NCBI GenBank assembly: GCA_019426215.1
Contig: CM033402.1
Span: 8,123,246 to 8,187,245, forward strand
DNA from: Buddleja alternifolia
Lineage: Eukaryota; Streptophyta; Magnoliopsida; Lamiales; Scrophulariaceae
DNA length: 64,000 bases
Direction: 5' to 3'
Shown here: in pieces, positions 45,205 through 58,342 of the stretch
How the letters are laid out: each line of letters begins with the position of its first letter
Position numbering within the stretch: position 1 is the stretch's first letter
Notes under the pieces: model-generated
Database searches by the model: none
Told to the model about the DNA's origin: nothing
What the model saw: only the letters and a program-made list of their open reading frames with translations
Translations under genes and position numbers: made by a program

Positions 45205-48200
45205 TCATGCCTTTAAGTAGTCTTCCCAGCCATCTTTTTCCAGCTTATCTCCCTTTACCAAAACTTCATCTCGTCTATCTTCTTGGTATTGGGCCATCCT
45301 ACACGATGAAGGATCAAACACATCACTTTATAGTTCCAAGAGAAACAATTACCAAAAGAAAAAGTTAAATAAGAAATTTTTTGTTCAAAGAGAGAGAGAG
45401 AGACGCACCTAGCTTGCAAGTCAATGTTACTAATTCCTAGCAACCTTACTGCCAGCAAACCAGCATTTGTTGCATTGTTTATAGCTACTGTTGCAACTGG
45501 GACTCCCCTTGGCATCTACAAAAGCACACAAAAGTGAGGATCGATTATTTATAATCATGTCCAGAAAGCCCATAAACATATGGTGGTAGAGACTTAAATA
45601 GCATATTTGCCACTTCAATTTTTTTATAATGAATCTAGTATTCCTTAACCAGTGCAGTAGCGCAAATTGAAGGGTACGGTAAAATAAAATATCAATGAAG
45701 AAATTTGATGGAGCAGCATATAAAAGACCCGTTGTTAGCGAACTTCTTAGTTAATTTTATTGAGAAGAAAATACCATTTTTTACTATTAGCAAAATGTTA
45801 ATTTTATGTCGATACCAAAAGGATTTATTATTGTGCTTTCTTATGAGAAATGAACTCGTTTTTTCATGTCCATTTGTCAACGGCTTACAAGGAGCTCTAG
45901 GAACTATGAATAGTTTTTGAAACCAGTAACATTTGCTTAACTTTAGTGCCAATATTAGCATGTTGAGAAAGCCGAAGCAATAACTGATTAGTCTTTCTAC
46001 TATAGGCATTACTTTTTCCTTTCCAAAAAACAATTAAGAAAAACTTATGGTAATCATTCGAGTCTACAAGACTACCAATATTATCCGGTAAACATATTGA
46101 ACAATATAAAAGAGAATTCAAGATTGTAAATACTATACATCAAGTTGGAGATGATATTGAACTATTCATGATCCTGATGAAAGCATGTCAACTGGTTGAA
46201 CTTGAAGAAAGGTGAAATATTTATTGCTCTGAATGTGGAAACATAATAATGTTGGTGTTCTATTAATGGGTGATGCCGTGATGGTTCAGTTTACCACATA
46301 ATTTCCTCTACATTCGTGTCTGTTTTAATTACTGTTACGTCCTAGGAAATAGGAATTATAAGTTAGCAATTAGCATTGCTTCATTAAGGCACTGTCTTTG
46401 TGTTTTTTCTGTTTCAGGACAGTAGGTCCAAGCAGTGTATAGTATGTTATTACACCAGTAAAAGAAACAATTCATGGTTACCTCAACAACAAATCATGTT
46501 TTTCTGCTCTCAAATAAGTTTAGGCAAAGAATCATGATTTTATTCTGACAAAGTTGCACATTTTTCCATCGCTCCATTTCGTCATATGTTTACAGACTTT
46601 GCTAAAAGAAACTGAGCATAAGCAAGCAGAAAGAAGACAAAAAAGGGAATAAGTACCTGTACAATTGACAAGAGGGAGTCAAGTCCATCTAATGTAGATG
46701 CACGTACAGGAACACCAATCACAGGCAAGGGGGTCAATGCAGCTACCATGCCTAATCAAAGTCAAGAAAGGGGGATATCTTCCTCAAATATTTATCTAAT
46801 GAAAATAATAAAAATATAGATGTCCTAATAGTAGAGACCTGGCAAGTGAGCGGCTCCTCCAGCACCAGCAATGATAACCTGGATACCACGCTCCCGAGCA
46901 GATGAAGCATAAGAATACATCATTTCAGGGGTCCGATGAGCTGAGACTATTCTTACCTGTTATTTAATTCATCAATTGTATAAACAACAAAATCACAAAA
47001 GTTGTAGTTGATGAAAATAAATAACCTCTGCAGGCACATTGAACTCTCTTAAAATCTTTGCAGCATCCTTCATAACAGGAAGGTCAGAATCAGAGCCCAT
47101 TATGATTCCAACACGTGGTGCGTCTGCAGTAGAATGAATTACCAATTTTACTAAAACTAGTCTAAAGGAAAATGCAGACTCAGCAAAGATTTGCTATTGC
47201 AAAAGACCACAATGCAATCGCCACAAATTTTTATTTCGCTCCACAAACAAGTTCAGTGAACAACGTGTAAATTTTAAAGAAAAAACATAAAGAGACGAGA
47301 TTTTTACGTGGTTCGGTCAATTAGACCTACGTCCACGGGATTATTTTTTTGCCTTTTTTCTGTGTGTTTTGAACTGTACAGAGAATACACTTAAATAGAA
47401 AAAATTGAAGCTAAATAAGGAAGAGAATGCAATCTCTACAAATCAGCTCCAAATCAACAATAAAAGGAAATAAATCGGGAGGAATCAGGGTAAATATTTC
47501 CTCCCTTATTCTGAAGATTCCAACACTCCCCCTCAAGTTGGATCGTAGATATTGATCATGTCCAACTTGCCAACAAAATCCTCAAAGCTTTGCCTTGGTA
47601 GTCCCTTGGTAAAGATATCAGCGATTTGGTCTTTTGTAGGAACATATGTCATACAAATTATTCCATTCTCTATCTTCTCTTTGATGAAATGTCTGCCCAC
47701 TTCAACATGTTTGGTCCTATCGTGTTGGACTGGATTGAGTGAAATGTTGATGGCTGCTTTGTTGTCACAGTAGAGTTTTATGGGCAAGTTAACACTGATG
47801 TGCAGTTCTTCCAAAAGTTTCTTCAACCAAAGCCCCTCACATATTCCTTGAGCAACAGCCCTGAATTCAGCTTCAGCACTACTTCTGGCAACCACATTTT
47901 GTTTCTTGCTCCTCCATGTGACTAGGTTTCCCAAAACAAAGGTACAATACCCAGTAGTGGACTTTCTATCATCAATTGATCCTGCCCAATCAGCATCTGT
48001 AAAGATTTCAACTTTTCTGTTTTCGCATTTTTTGAAGAATAGTCCCTTTCCCAGAGAGCCCTTAAGATATCTGAGAATCTTGTACACAACTTCTAAGTGG
48101 ACTTCCTTTGGTGATTGCATGTGTTGGCTTGCTACACTCACGGCGAAGGCAATGTCGGGTCTGGTGTGAGATAAATAGATTAGTTTTCCTACTAATCTCT

Positions 48201-51200
48201 GATACATCTCCTTGTCCACAATTTTCCCGTCATCAGTAGGACGTCTGCCTGCTTCAATAGGGGTGTCACTAGGCTTGCAACCCAACATTCCAGTTTCGTT
48301 TAGGAGGTCAATGACATACTTCCGTTGTGAAACACTGATGCCCTTGTTTGATCTAGCAATTTCCATGCCCAAGAAATACTTCATCTGGCCCAAGTCTTTA
48401 ACCTCAAATTCAGATGCTAATACGCCTTTTAGCCTTTCCATTTCTAATGCATCATCTCCTGTTAAGACAATGTCATCGACATACACAATCAAGATAGTCT
48501 TTTTTCCTTCCCTAGATGTCTTAAAGAACATTGTATGATCAGATTGCCCTTGCTGATATCCTTGCCTTTTATTACTCTAGCAAATCTGTCGAACCAAGCT
48601 CTAGGGGATTGTTTCAGACCATATAGTGATTTCTTAAGTTTGCAGACTTTGGTTTCTTCACCTTGCTTACTGAAACCTGGAGGTAGAGTCATGTAGACCT
48701 CTTCTTCTAAGTCACCATTGAGAAAGGCATTGATGATGTCGAGCTGCTGAAGAGGCCAATCTAGATTTACTGCTAGTGACAGAAGAACTCAGATCGTGTT
48801 AAGCTTTGCCACAGGTGCAAACATCTCTGTGTAGTCAATACCGTAGGTTTGTGTAAACCCTTTTGCCACAAGAAGAGCTTTATATCTTTCAATGGTCCTC
48901 AGCTTTATATTTAACAGTAAATACCCATTTGCAACCAACTGTTTTCTTTCCATTAGGTAACTTAGTCACATTCCAAGTCTCGTTTTTTTCCAATGCCCTC
49001 ATTTCCTCCATGACAGCCTTTTTCCATTCAGGGATTTCAAAGGCTTATTGGATGTTTCTCGGGATCTAAATCCTGTCAAGGTTAGAGGTGAAAACACGAT
49101 ATCCGGTAGACAAGTTATTATAAGAGACATAATTGGAAATAGGATGAAGAGTGCAAGAACGAGTTTGTTTCCAATGGGCAATAGGTAAGTCGAGTTCATG
49201 GGGTTCAGGGATATTTACCTGAGTGGAAGGAGACTCGGGATTATTCGGGTCTTCCACCGGTTCTGACGCTTTTGGTGCTTCGAGTGTGAGGTGCTCAGTT
49301 TGTTTGGGCCTCCTGGAATAAACTAATATCTCCTTACCGTTTTGGTTTCCCGTATCTCCTCCTCGTAATTCATTAGTATGTGGTGTGTATTCAGGGATAA
49401 GAAATCCAAACTCCAAAAAACGAGCATCACTCAAACTCTCCCCTTGAGGCGATGTTTTTTGGAAATAGGGAGTGGTCTCAAAGAAAGTAACATCAAGATT
49501 CACAACCAATTTACGAGTGACGGGATCATAGCACCTGTATCCCTTTTGAGTGGGAGAATAACCGAGGAACACACACTTAGTAGCCCTAAGGTCCAATTTA
49601 GCGCGATGATGTTTGTGTATATGAACGAAAGTTGTACACCCAAAAACTTTTAGCAGAAGAGTGGAATATAGCAGGGAGGTAGGGAAACTTTTCTGGAATT
49701 GTTGCAACGGAGTGGCAAAGGATAAGACTCGGCTTGGCATTCGATTTATGAGATATGTAGCTGTTAAGAGAGCATCTCCTCAATAAACCTTAGGCATGTG
49801 GGTTGTAAAGAGCAAGGCACGGGTAACTTCCAGAATATGTCTGTTTTTACGTTCTGCAAACCCATTTTGTTGGGGAGTATCAACACATGAGCTTTGATGA
49901 ATAATGCCGTGTTCGCTAAGATATGTACTCAACATGTGGTTGAAATACTCAGTGCCATTATCAGTGCGAAGAATTTGGATTTGTGTATTAAACTGTGTTT
50001 GGACCATATGATGAAATTGCATAAACACAGAGCGAAGTTCAGTTTTATCATGTAGCAAATAGACCCAACTAGTACGAGTGTGATCATCAATAAACGTAAC
50101 AAACCATTTTGTATGAGTGCGGTTGGGTGTTCGTGAAGGGCCCCATACATCACTATGAATCAAAGTAAAAGGCATAGATGGTTTGTACATGGATTTGGGG
50201 AATGAGGTACGATGATGTTTAACCATTTCACACACATCACATTGAAAATCAACTTGCGTTTTATTCAAACAAAGAGAAGGAAACAATCTTTTCAAGTACT
50301 CAAAGTTTGGATGACCCATTCTAGAATGCCATAATAAGAGCTCACTAATTTTAGAATCACAAACAGCATTGTGACTAACACTAACCCCTTCAAGGTAGTA
50401 GAGCCCCTCACACTCCTTAGCACTGCCAATCGTCTTCCCCGATGATAGATCCTGAAAGATACAGTGAGAAGGAAGAAATTTAGCAGAACAGTGTGAGGCT
50501 TTAGTCAATTGACTAACAGATAACAAGTTGCAGGATAATTTCGGAACATGTAATACAGAATCAAGAATAATGGAATCAGAGATCCGAATACTCCTTTTGC
50601 CAGCTACAAGAGAAAGTGATACGTTTGCAATTTTAACTTTCAAATTTCCAGCACAAGGTGAGTATGTAGTGAATAAGTGGTAATCATCAGTCATATGATC
50701 TGATGCACCCGAGTCAATAATCCACGAGGAGTTAGCATGAGTTTTTGTATTTAAAGCCTTTAAAAAATTACCTCTTTGGGCTAGGGATGCAGAAGATGTG
50801 GTGGACTGACCCGATGCTTGGAAAGTAGAGAATAGCTCGTAAAGTTTCTCTATTTGTTCAGAATTAAATCCCCCCCTAAATTGTGCATTTTTGTCACCCG
50901 AATTTTGCTCGGTTTGTTGGGTGGTAGAGGTTTGGTAACCACGATTTTTAATTTTTCGGGGTTTCTAGTCAGCCGATTTTCCATAAATTTCCCAACAAAC
51001 ATCTATTGTATGGCCCGTTTTCTTGCACTTCTCACACCATGGACGGTCCCTTTGAGGATGGGGGCCTAACCCATTCTGAAAATTAGGCCCATTTGGAGGC
51101 TTTGACCAATTAATAGACTTGTTGGACCAATTAGGCCCACCTTGAGAATTAGACCCATTTTTAGAGATATCTCCACCAGCTGTCCCAATATTACCTCGTG

Positions 51201-54200
51201 AAATTAGGGCTGAGACTTCTCCTTGCACAGAATCAGCGCTGCTTCCATGGAGCATGACAGATCGCCTTGATTCCTCGCGCCGGACTTCAGCAAATACTTC
51301 GCGCAACGTCGGCAAAGGGCCGAGGCCAAGAATCCTACCGCGCACGTCGTTGAGGTCGCGGTTGAGCCCGGCAAGAAACTCGAAAACCAGCTCACTTTCG
51401 ACCCATTTTCTGAAGCGTACGTTGTCGCCTGGGCATTCCCATTTTTCTTCCATGCTCAGATCCAATTCCTGCCATAAACTCATCATTTCCATGTAGTAAT
51501 CAGCGACCCCTTTTTCTCCCTGCTTCATTTGCCAAAGACGAGTTTTTAACTCGAAAATTTGGGCAGCATTTTCAGCGTCGGAGCAAGTCTCTCGAACAGC
51601 CTCCCAAACGTCTTTAGCAGTGGGAAGGAATAGGTATGTTTTTCCGATGGTTGGGTTCATGGAATTTATCAACCATGCTGTCACCATGGAGTTTTCGGAC
51701 CTCCATCTCTGTAAAGACCCAACATCGCCGGAAGCAGGTTGTTTCGTTTCCCCTGACAGGTATCCCAACTTCCCTTTTCCATCGATTATGAGCTTGATGG
51801 ATTGCACCCATTCACGATAATTCTTCCCCGTTCAATTTTTCAATTGTGAATTGAAACGAGGAATTTTCAAACCCGGTTGAAGGTGTGTGTTTTTTTTCTG
51901 CGTTGACAATTTTAGAGGCAGTCGACTGCATCTCTGCCATTGTTGAAAAAAACTAGACCTGCTCTGGTACCATGTAAATTTTAAAGAAAAAACATAAAGA
52001 GACGAGATTTTTACGTGGTTCGGTCAATTAGACCTACGTCCATGGGATTATTTTTCTGCCTTTTTTCTGTGTGTTTTGAACTGTACAGAGAATACACTTA
52101 AATAGAAAACAATTGAAGCTAAATAAGGAAGAGAATGCAATCTCTACAAATCAGCTCCAAATCAACAATAAAAGGAAATAAATCGGGAGGAAATCAGGGT
52201 AAATATTTCCTCCCTTATTCTGAAGATTCCAACACAAGGCAATCTAACATCTTCTAGGCACAACCAGGAAGGAGGCTAAGGCCTAAATGTTGCCCAAATT
52301 AACTCTTGCTACTGCAATCAGTAACGGTTATGACGAGAGATAAGTTGTAATATAATACAAAAGAAGAAATTGAAGAAATTACAGTTTCTTGCAGAACAGT
52401 CACCTGTGAAATGTTAATACCTATTACCTATTAACTTCTTAAAGCAAAGAAGTTCACATTTTCCACAAGATGTCGTCTATAAATTGGAAAATTGATAAAT
52501 ATTGAACAACTGATAACAACAGAGAGAGAGCGGAGGGCATATAAGATACCAAAATAAAGAAGATATAAATAAATAACAGAAACAAATATATAGTTCCGGA
52601 AGAACGTTGTGGAATGGTCATGGTTGAGTTATTATGAGCAACAAGCAAACTTTTTCTTCTCAATAAACAATAGTGCCTAAAGGAACTTCCAATGCAAAAA
52701 AAAAAAAAAGGATAATCTTCTAAATATGAATCCATTTTGTTGTTCTCTATCCATACCATCGATTCAAGAGGGGTGTAACATCCCACAAATTCACTCAGAG
52801 CATAAAGTATAAATTCCAATAACACAACTGACCTGCAGGCTGGTCATCATTTATTTCTTCTCTCAACATGGATTTCAACCGTGCTTCAACAATGCCCATA
52901 GAAGGGCCAATAAGTGTAATGTGGCCCATCTTTCTTTGCTTCCTCATCTCTGGAAAGTTGTATAATTGAAATTTGTAACTGAGATATATAGAATAGAAAT
53001 GAGTTATATGCAAGAAATGGCTTCAGCATTGACCAACCTGGTTTGTCATACCAATGAATTGATGCCCCTGGAATTCTCAATGCCCTCCCGATAAGCTGAT
53101 TAGCAATAACAAAACCTGGTTCTCCCTGTATACAGAATTGTGAGGCACAACATGAAAAGAACACTGAAGACACAGGTCGACAATATTGATTTAATGAGCT
53201 GGGAGAGTCTTTCTCCCCCCCCCCCCCCCCACCGGACCTTCCAAGTAAATAATCACCTCGGTTTTTACTGATATGTCAACTTTGTAAGTCAGATTTTGCT
53301 CTTTAACATCTATTGGAACATTCATTAAAAGATCTATCTTTTGATCTCATTCTTTGAGGTTTTAGTCAGATTTTGCTCTTTAACATCTATTGGAACATTC
53401 ATTAAAAGATCTATCTTTTGATCTCATTCTTTGAGGTTTTAGTCAGATTTTGCTCTTTAACATCTATTGGAACATTCATTAAAAGATCTATCTTTTGATC
53501 TCATTCTTTGAGGTTTTAGTCATATTCTACTCTTCACCACCTATCTGAAAAATTGTTAAAAAATCTTCTTTCAATCTACTTCTTTGAGATTTTAGATAGT
53601 ATCCTGAATCATCATTCAAAATGAGGTAAGGACAGCAACAGATACACAAATAGTACCCACCAAAAGGAGTTTGTCATAGTATTGGCTGAGCTAATAATCT
53701 ACATCAATAAAATAGCATATTTGTTAGTTTAAAGTATTTCTTACACTGAAGAAGTAATGGTGACAACATATATAGCAAGTTTTATTTTTCTGCGGAAATT
53801 AAATGTTTCATTTAACAGGCACTAACGTAATATTTTGTTTTTTTGGATTTTTCCTTTATATTCATGTTGTTTGGGGATGATGATTATTTTTGTTGAATAG
53901 TAAACCTACCTCATCTTCACCGAGTATATTATACATGACAGCAGCTGGAGTCTTCATTGATGGGTCACCAAGTGGAAGTCCAAGAACAGCCCTTAAATGC
54001 TGCTCATATTGTGAAGTATAACAAGACTCAATAGTGTGATGTCCACTATTATGAGGTCTAGGAGCCACTTCATTTAGTAAGACCTGGGGAGAATGAAAGC
54101 TCAACTACGATCAGTTGATGCAAAACTGCAAAAGCTATTTAACTACATTCATATAGGTGTCTACATAAAGATGAAGTAAATATGCTAGATTATTATGTAA

Positions 54201-57200
54201 ATTAATCCATTTCTTAAAAAGGTTTTATTGAAAGAATATACACAAATATTTTATCAATCATTTCTATTCCCAGAATGAATAGAGAGCTTTTTCTTGAATC
54301 AACAAATAAAGCTATTGGTAAATCCATTTAAAATAATGAAGAAAACAAGAAAGGAGTAATAAAAAAAGAAAAATCCAACTCCATTTATTTTGACTGTAAA
54401 AAAGTCACTGAAACATCAATGTACAAACCTGACCATCAGCTGTCAAAAACAATTCAACAGCAAAAACGCCAGCACCTTCCAGTGAACTCACAGCCTTGCA
54501 TGCAACATCTGTTGCAAGTTTCTGAGTCTTCCACGATACATGCGCAGGTGACTTAACAATGTGACAAATGTTCTCCCTGCAAGTAAGAAAGATATAACAA
54601 CAATGTAACTTAGTACAAAACGTCAACAAGTATGAATAACAAACAGTAAAATGCATATGCAAGCACTAGTTCTATAAATTAAATATATCTTCAAATAAAT
54701 ATGGAAATAGAAATATATTCAACAGAGCAATCATCTTTCCTTTGGATAGTTTCTACAACAGGATAACATAGCATAGTATTATCTCTTCCTCTAGCCACAA
54801 TCACAGAAAGCTCCTGTGTTGCAAAAAAATAAAAAAAAAATAGATCACTTGCATTCCGAAGTCCAAACCCTGTATACCATATACTATACATACAAATAAA
54901 AGAATATAACTAGATAAATGCACATATGTTTTGTGTCTATCTTGAACTTTGACTTAACAAACAAAATGTGTCCATAGCCAAATTTCTTCCCCAGGATGCT
55001 AAGTTCAAATTTTGACATTCTTCAAAACTCACCTACAAAATACTTCCATGTAACTCCACTTGTTCCTTTTTCTATGCACGACAATACAACCAATATTTAT
55101 ATAGTTAAAAAAAGAAAAAAATTGAAACAGTCTGGTGTTTCTGTGATTAAAATACTCTATAAACAGAAATCGGATAATTACTAGCATAAAGCAATTGTAC
55201 CACCCAGTAAAAATCAGAGGTCAAGGCAATAGCATATTAAATAGAAGGCCAACGTCAAAGCAGTCTTGTAGGCCACTCAACTCTTATATAATTTCATTCT
55301 CTTCAAATCCATTTCCACATGGAGCAGGACGAGGATGTGACTTCTCTTTCCGTTGAACTAGCATAATCGGGATCCTTAACACTTGTCTTATCCCTCGATT
55401 GAGACTTCTAAAGATATTAAATAGTTGGCTTACCACCCTCAGAGTAAACTCAACAATCAAGCAAAAAGTTGAGAGCCCATAGCCTAAAATGATACAGAAA
55501 TGTTTTCTGCATGTTTAGATTGTTAAGGAGCAAACCAGAATACACACTATTGTACATAACATAATCTACTGCTAACTTAGTAGTCAATGTTTTAGATTAA
55601 AAATATATAGAAGGTAATGTCCCAACATAAGCTAACCTTCACAAATGGTGCCCATTTCTCGACATATAAACCACGAGCATATCCTCCAAGGGCTGCAAAT
55701 TGGTGGCAAGTCAGTTAAATAACTATTGTGAAAAAATCAAAAAACCATTAAAAAGGACCAATAAAGGAAAACCTAATTAATTTATTTTTGCAAACAGGAA
55801 GCAGCATATTATGTTCAAGATTCTCTTTCCCCTTTGTATACTGCAAAACCAAGACAGTCTACTTCTAGTTCCATCCCAGCTTAAATCACCTAAATAAAGA
55901 AAGATCAGTTTGATCTGCCGCAGTACTATAAGTTATAATTAACTAAAACTTAGATACTGTATCTAAAATATAAGAATCTGATTGCTGAAGCATAATGTAG
56001 AAAAAACATTCTTTTCAGCAGTCAAATCATCAGGTTTGGGTACCTAATCCTTTTCCGTACTAAGATAGCATTCATGTCCCATAATAAGTAGAAAATTCAA
56101 ACCAGGTCCAAACAAGCCAATTTACTTGGAATCTAAATTTATACATTATAAAGCTCAACAATCAAAACCAAGCATCGAAACTACTACACACAAAAAAGTC
56201 CTGATTCATCAAGGAACTGGAGTACATAATTTGGTGCTAATAGACTCAACCAGAGAATTTGATGTAACAACACGAGAAAAGTTTATGCATCTCGAAGTCC
56301 TTTTCAGTGAATTTACCGTTTACTGCTAAAGAAATCTCCTCTTCACTTTTAGTGACAGCATTTCCTCGTCCATCATAAGCCAGTCTTTTGCTCTTTATCA
56401 TAAGTGGGTAACCAAAGAGGTCTCCAGCTCTTTTAGCTCCTTCGAGATCATCTATCTGACTCGGACATTTACCATGGAAGAAAGATTCTTTTGTTAGACA
56501 CGTACACATTTTTTCTTTTATTTCATCAAATTTATAATTTTCCAAGTTCATAATCTTTTTCACTGTGTGATTACCTGCATGAATTTAGGCAGTGGAATTG
56601 CATGTCGAGAAAAATGAACCTTCTGAAGGAATTTATCCTGTTCATAAACATGTTATTGAAAGTAAGTATACAGGTAGCAAGAAGTTGCATGCAGAAGTCC
56701 CTAATATTTGCTTCACAAATTAACTGAATCTTACACATAAACACATATATATTCACCACATATGTGCAATTTAATACATAATACTATACAAAGTTGCAGT
56801 TTTAGATCAAGACGTGTATCTAAACATTTTTTTTTTTTTGCAACTCCAAATTAACATTTTTACTTTTGCAACTCCAAATATATAACCACACTAGAATTAT
56901 TTACATATTCGAAATTTCAAATTTAATAATGTACATAACAAAAATGTTCTTCAAAATAAATCCACTAATATAAAAAATAGCAACCAGTCTATATGCAGAA
57001 GCATTAAGGAGCTAGAAACTTTAAAAAAAAACTAAGAATACAGGGAATTGAACACAATTTTTAAGATGCATAAGATAGTAAAATCAAAATGCCAAAATAG
57101 GCACAATAAAAATATCCGAACTTTTCAGACGCCTTCGATAAGGAAATAAAGCTTCATATCAGTTAAGGTGTGGAAAGAAATGCTGACCTGGATAATCCGG

Positions 57201-57943
57201 ATTGTTGAAGCTTTAGGTTGGCAATCCACCCCTTGTTGTTCAAGTTTCTCAAGAGTTGCAACATCAACATGCTCAATTTCGACAGTTAATACTCCACATC
57301 TATAACCCCAATCCTAATTAGTACATCAAAAGTCGTTTTTTACTGGGAAGGAAAAAGAAACAATGCAAGCTTTTAAAATCCAACCTTTTGGCAAATTCTT
57401 CAACTTTAGCACTATCATCATAGCTTCCAACCATGTGATAATGGCATAGGTTAGTGCCTGGACAATTCTCCATTGGATCCAGAATGATCACCTTTATTGC
57501 CATCAGGGAAGCTGCTTCGCACAACATACGACCTAGTTGCCCTCCACCAAGAACACCCACAACCGTTTGTGGCAGTCGGTGGACCTGTAAATCAGTGTCC
57601 CTGTAATCAAATATTGTGCACAATGAATCATAAAACCTGGTAGTGCCTCAAATTCAAATTGATTTATTTTTCAATTATCTAAAAAATCTGAAATGGTACC
57701 TCCGCAACATGTATTTTTTTTCCTCTAAAAAAGAAAAAGGAAAAAAGAGGCTTATTCTAGAAAGGTTAATCTAGTAGTATTGCATATAGGCTCCTAGTAT
57801 GTTAGATAATGCAGCAGAACCCAGATAAAGTAATTAAGACTGCCTCAATATAATCAAGAATAAGAAACCAAATATTATCAAAAACCCATTAGCCAGCCGG
57901 TCCCTATTTCTTTCTTGAATTGGAAAACAAAGCATACATGAAG

Positions 57944-57980
<37 letters not shown>

Positions 57981-58231
57981 TGAATTGAATTGAATTGAAC
58001 TGAATTGATAGTAGTGTACCTGGGAGAAGGCTGTTGAACTTCCAAAGAGGCGCTGCAATGAGATTTATGAAGCTTGAGGAAAGTGTTATTAGAGTTGTGA
58101 TTCATTGGAGGAAAAGAAGCAGCGGTCCTAAGATTGAAGAAAGTTAAAGAGGAAGAAGAAGGTGTGATTGGTAGTGGTGGTGGGTTTTGAGATAAACCCT
58201 TCAAGTTCAAGTTGAGGCTCTGCACCTGCAT
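45205..58231 (-). CDS. PURKE: Phosphoribosylaminoimidazole (AIR) carboxylase, PurK-PurE fusion, plastid; 16 exons
   Basis: Catalyses the AIR carboxylation step of de novo purine synthesis. Exons (- strand): 58231-58020, 57600-57385, 57299-57188, 56637-56575, 56455-56317, 55692-55637, 54813-54740, 54576-54429, 54083-53910, 53125-53038, 52949-52833, 47123-47026, 46956-46839, 46751-46657, 45515-45409, 45298-45205; phases agree at all junctions. Exon 1 is a Ser/Pro/Asn-rich transit peptide. The PurK part shows [30 protein letters not shown] and the ATP-grasp end [16 protein letters not shown]. The PurE part shows [38 protein letters not shown] and [12 protein letters not shown]. The frame is free of stops. 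Oddities: intron 7 starts GA instead of GT (54739-54738), and intron 11, exactly between the PurK and PurE halves, contains a Copia element and is about 5.7 kb. Confidence 0.9.
47266..47525 (-). repeat. 3' LTR of the intronic Copia element
   Basis: 260 bp, plus-strand TGTAAATTTTAAAG... to ...GATTCCAACA. Preceded on the minus strand by the polypurine tract at 47526-47537. Confidence 0.9.
47533..51940 (-). pseudogene. Intronic Copia gag-pol (broken)
   Basis: Gag starts [12 protein letters not shown] at 51940 and has a CCHC knuckle ([14 protein letters not shown], ~51030). One extra G near 51830 shifts the frame. A TAG at 50967-50965 replaces the usual Trp after GKSAD. Protease is [10 protein letters not shown] (~50.7 kb). 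Integrase shows [22 protein letters not shown] and [18 protein letters not shown] (D,D,E). A TGA near 49780 (after HMPKVY) again replaces a Trp. Two more stops lie near 49050-49070, then RT fragments with [15 protein letters not shown] and catalytic [11 protein letters not shown] (~48.47 kb). RNase H follows with [18 protein letters not shown] and [11 protein letters not shown] at the end. It cannot make a full polyprotein. Confidence 0.85.
51958..51972 (-). other. Primer binding site of the intronic Copia element (initiator tRNA-Met type)
   Basis: Minus-strand TGGTACCAGAGCAGG immediately inside the 5' LTR, matching the TGGTATCAGAGC-type primer site used by plant Copia elements with one change. 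Confidence 0.8.
51973..52235 (-). repeat. 5' LTR of the intronic Copia element
   Basis: 263 bp, about 99% identical to 47266-47525. Differences seen: CCATGG versus CCACGG, TTTTCTGCC versus TTTTTTGCC, and two one-base insertions. Confidence 0.9.
53288..53590. repeat. 77-bp tandem repeat in PURKE intron 9
   Basis: GTCAGATTTTGCTC recurs at 53288, 53365 and 53442, exactly 77 bp apart, with almost no differences, followed by a diverged fourth copy from 53519. It lies between exons 10 and 9. Confidence 0.9.
57945..57978. repeat. (AC)17 microsatellite in PURKE intron 1
   Basis: A pure AC dinucleotide run about 40 bases past the intron 1 donor. Reading exon 1 through the intron gives a spurious Cys-Val string. 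Confidence 0.95.
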
Positions 58232-58342
58232 TCTCTCTCTCTCTCTACTCTCCTCAAAAACCCACTAACAGTCTGCTTCTTCTATTCGTTATAGAGACAA
58301 AACCCAAAGGATTTTGTTTTTGTATATATATATATATATATA

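Larger units (their letters stand above)
47266..52235 (-). mobile_element. Copia LTR retrotransposon in PURKE intron 11
   Basis: LTRs at 47266-47525 and 51973-52235, TG...CA ends, about 260 bp, differing by about 2 bases and 2 small indels. The flanks CAACG (47261-47265) and CAAGG (52236-52240) are a 5-bp target duplication with one mismatch. The primer site (TGGTACCAGAGCAGG, minus) touches the 5' LTR, and a polypurine tract (CTTGAGGGGGAG, minus) touches the 3' LTR. It lies in the same orientation as the host gene, so its LTR signals could affect host transcript processing. Confidence 0.9.

Noticed and set aside
57878..58019. Exon 1 of PURKE reading on into a Cys-Val repeat
   Set aside because: That is the (AC)n microsatellite after a good GT donor; the reading frame of exon 2 fits the donor at 58020/58019.
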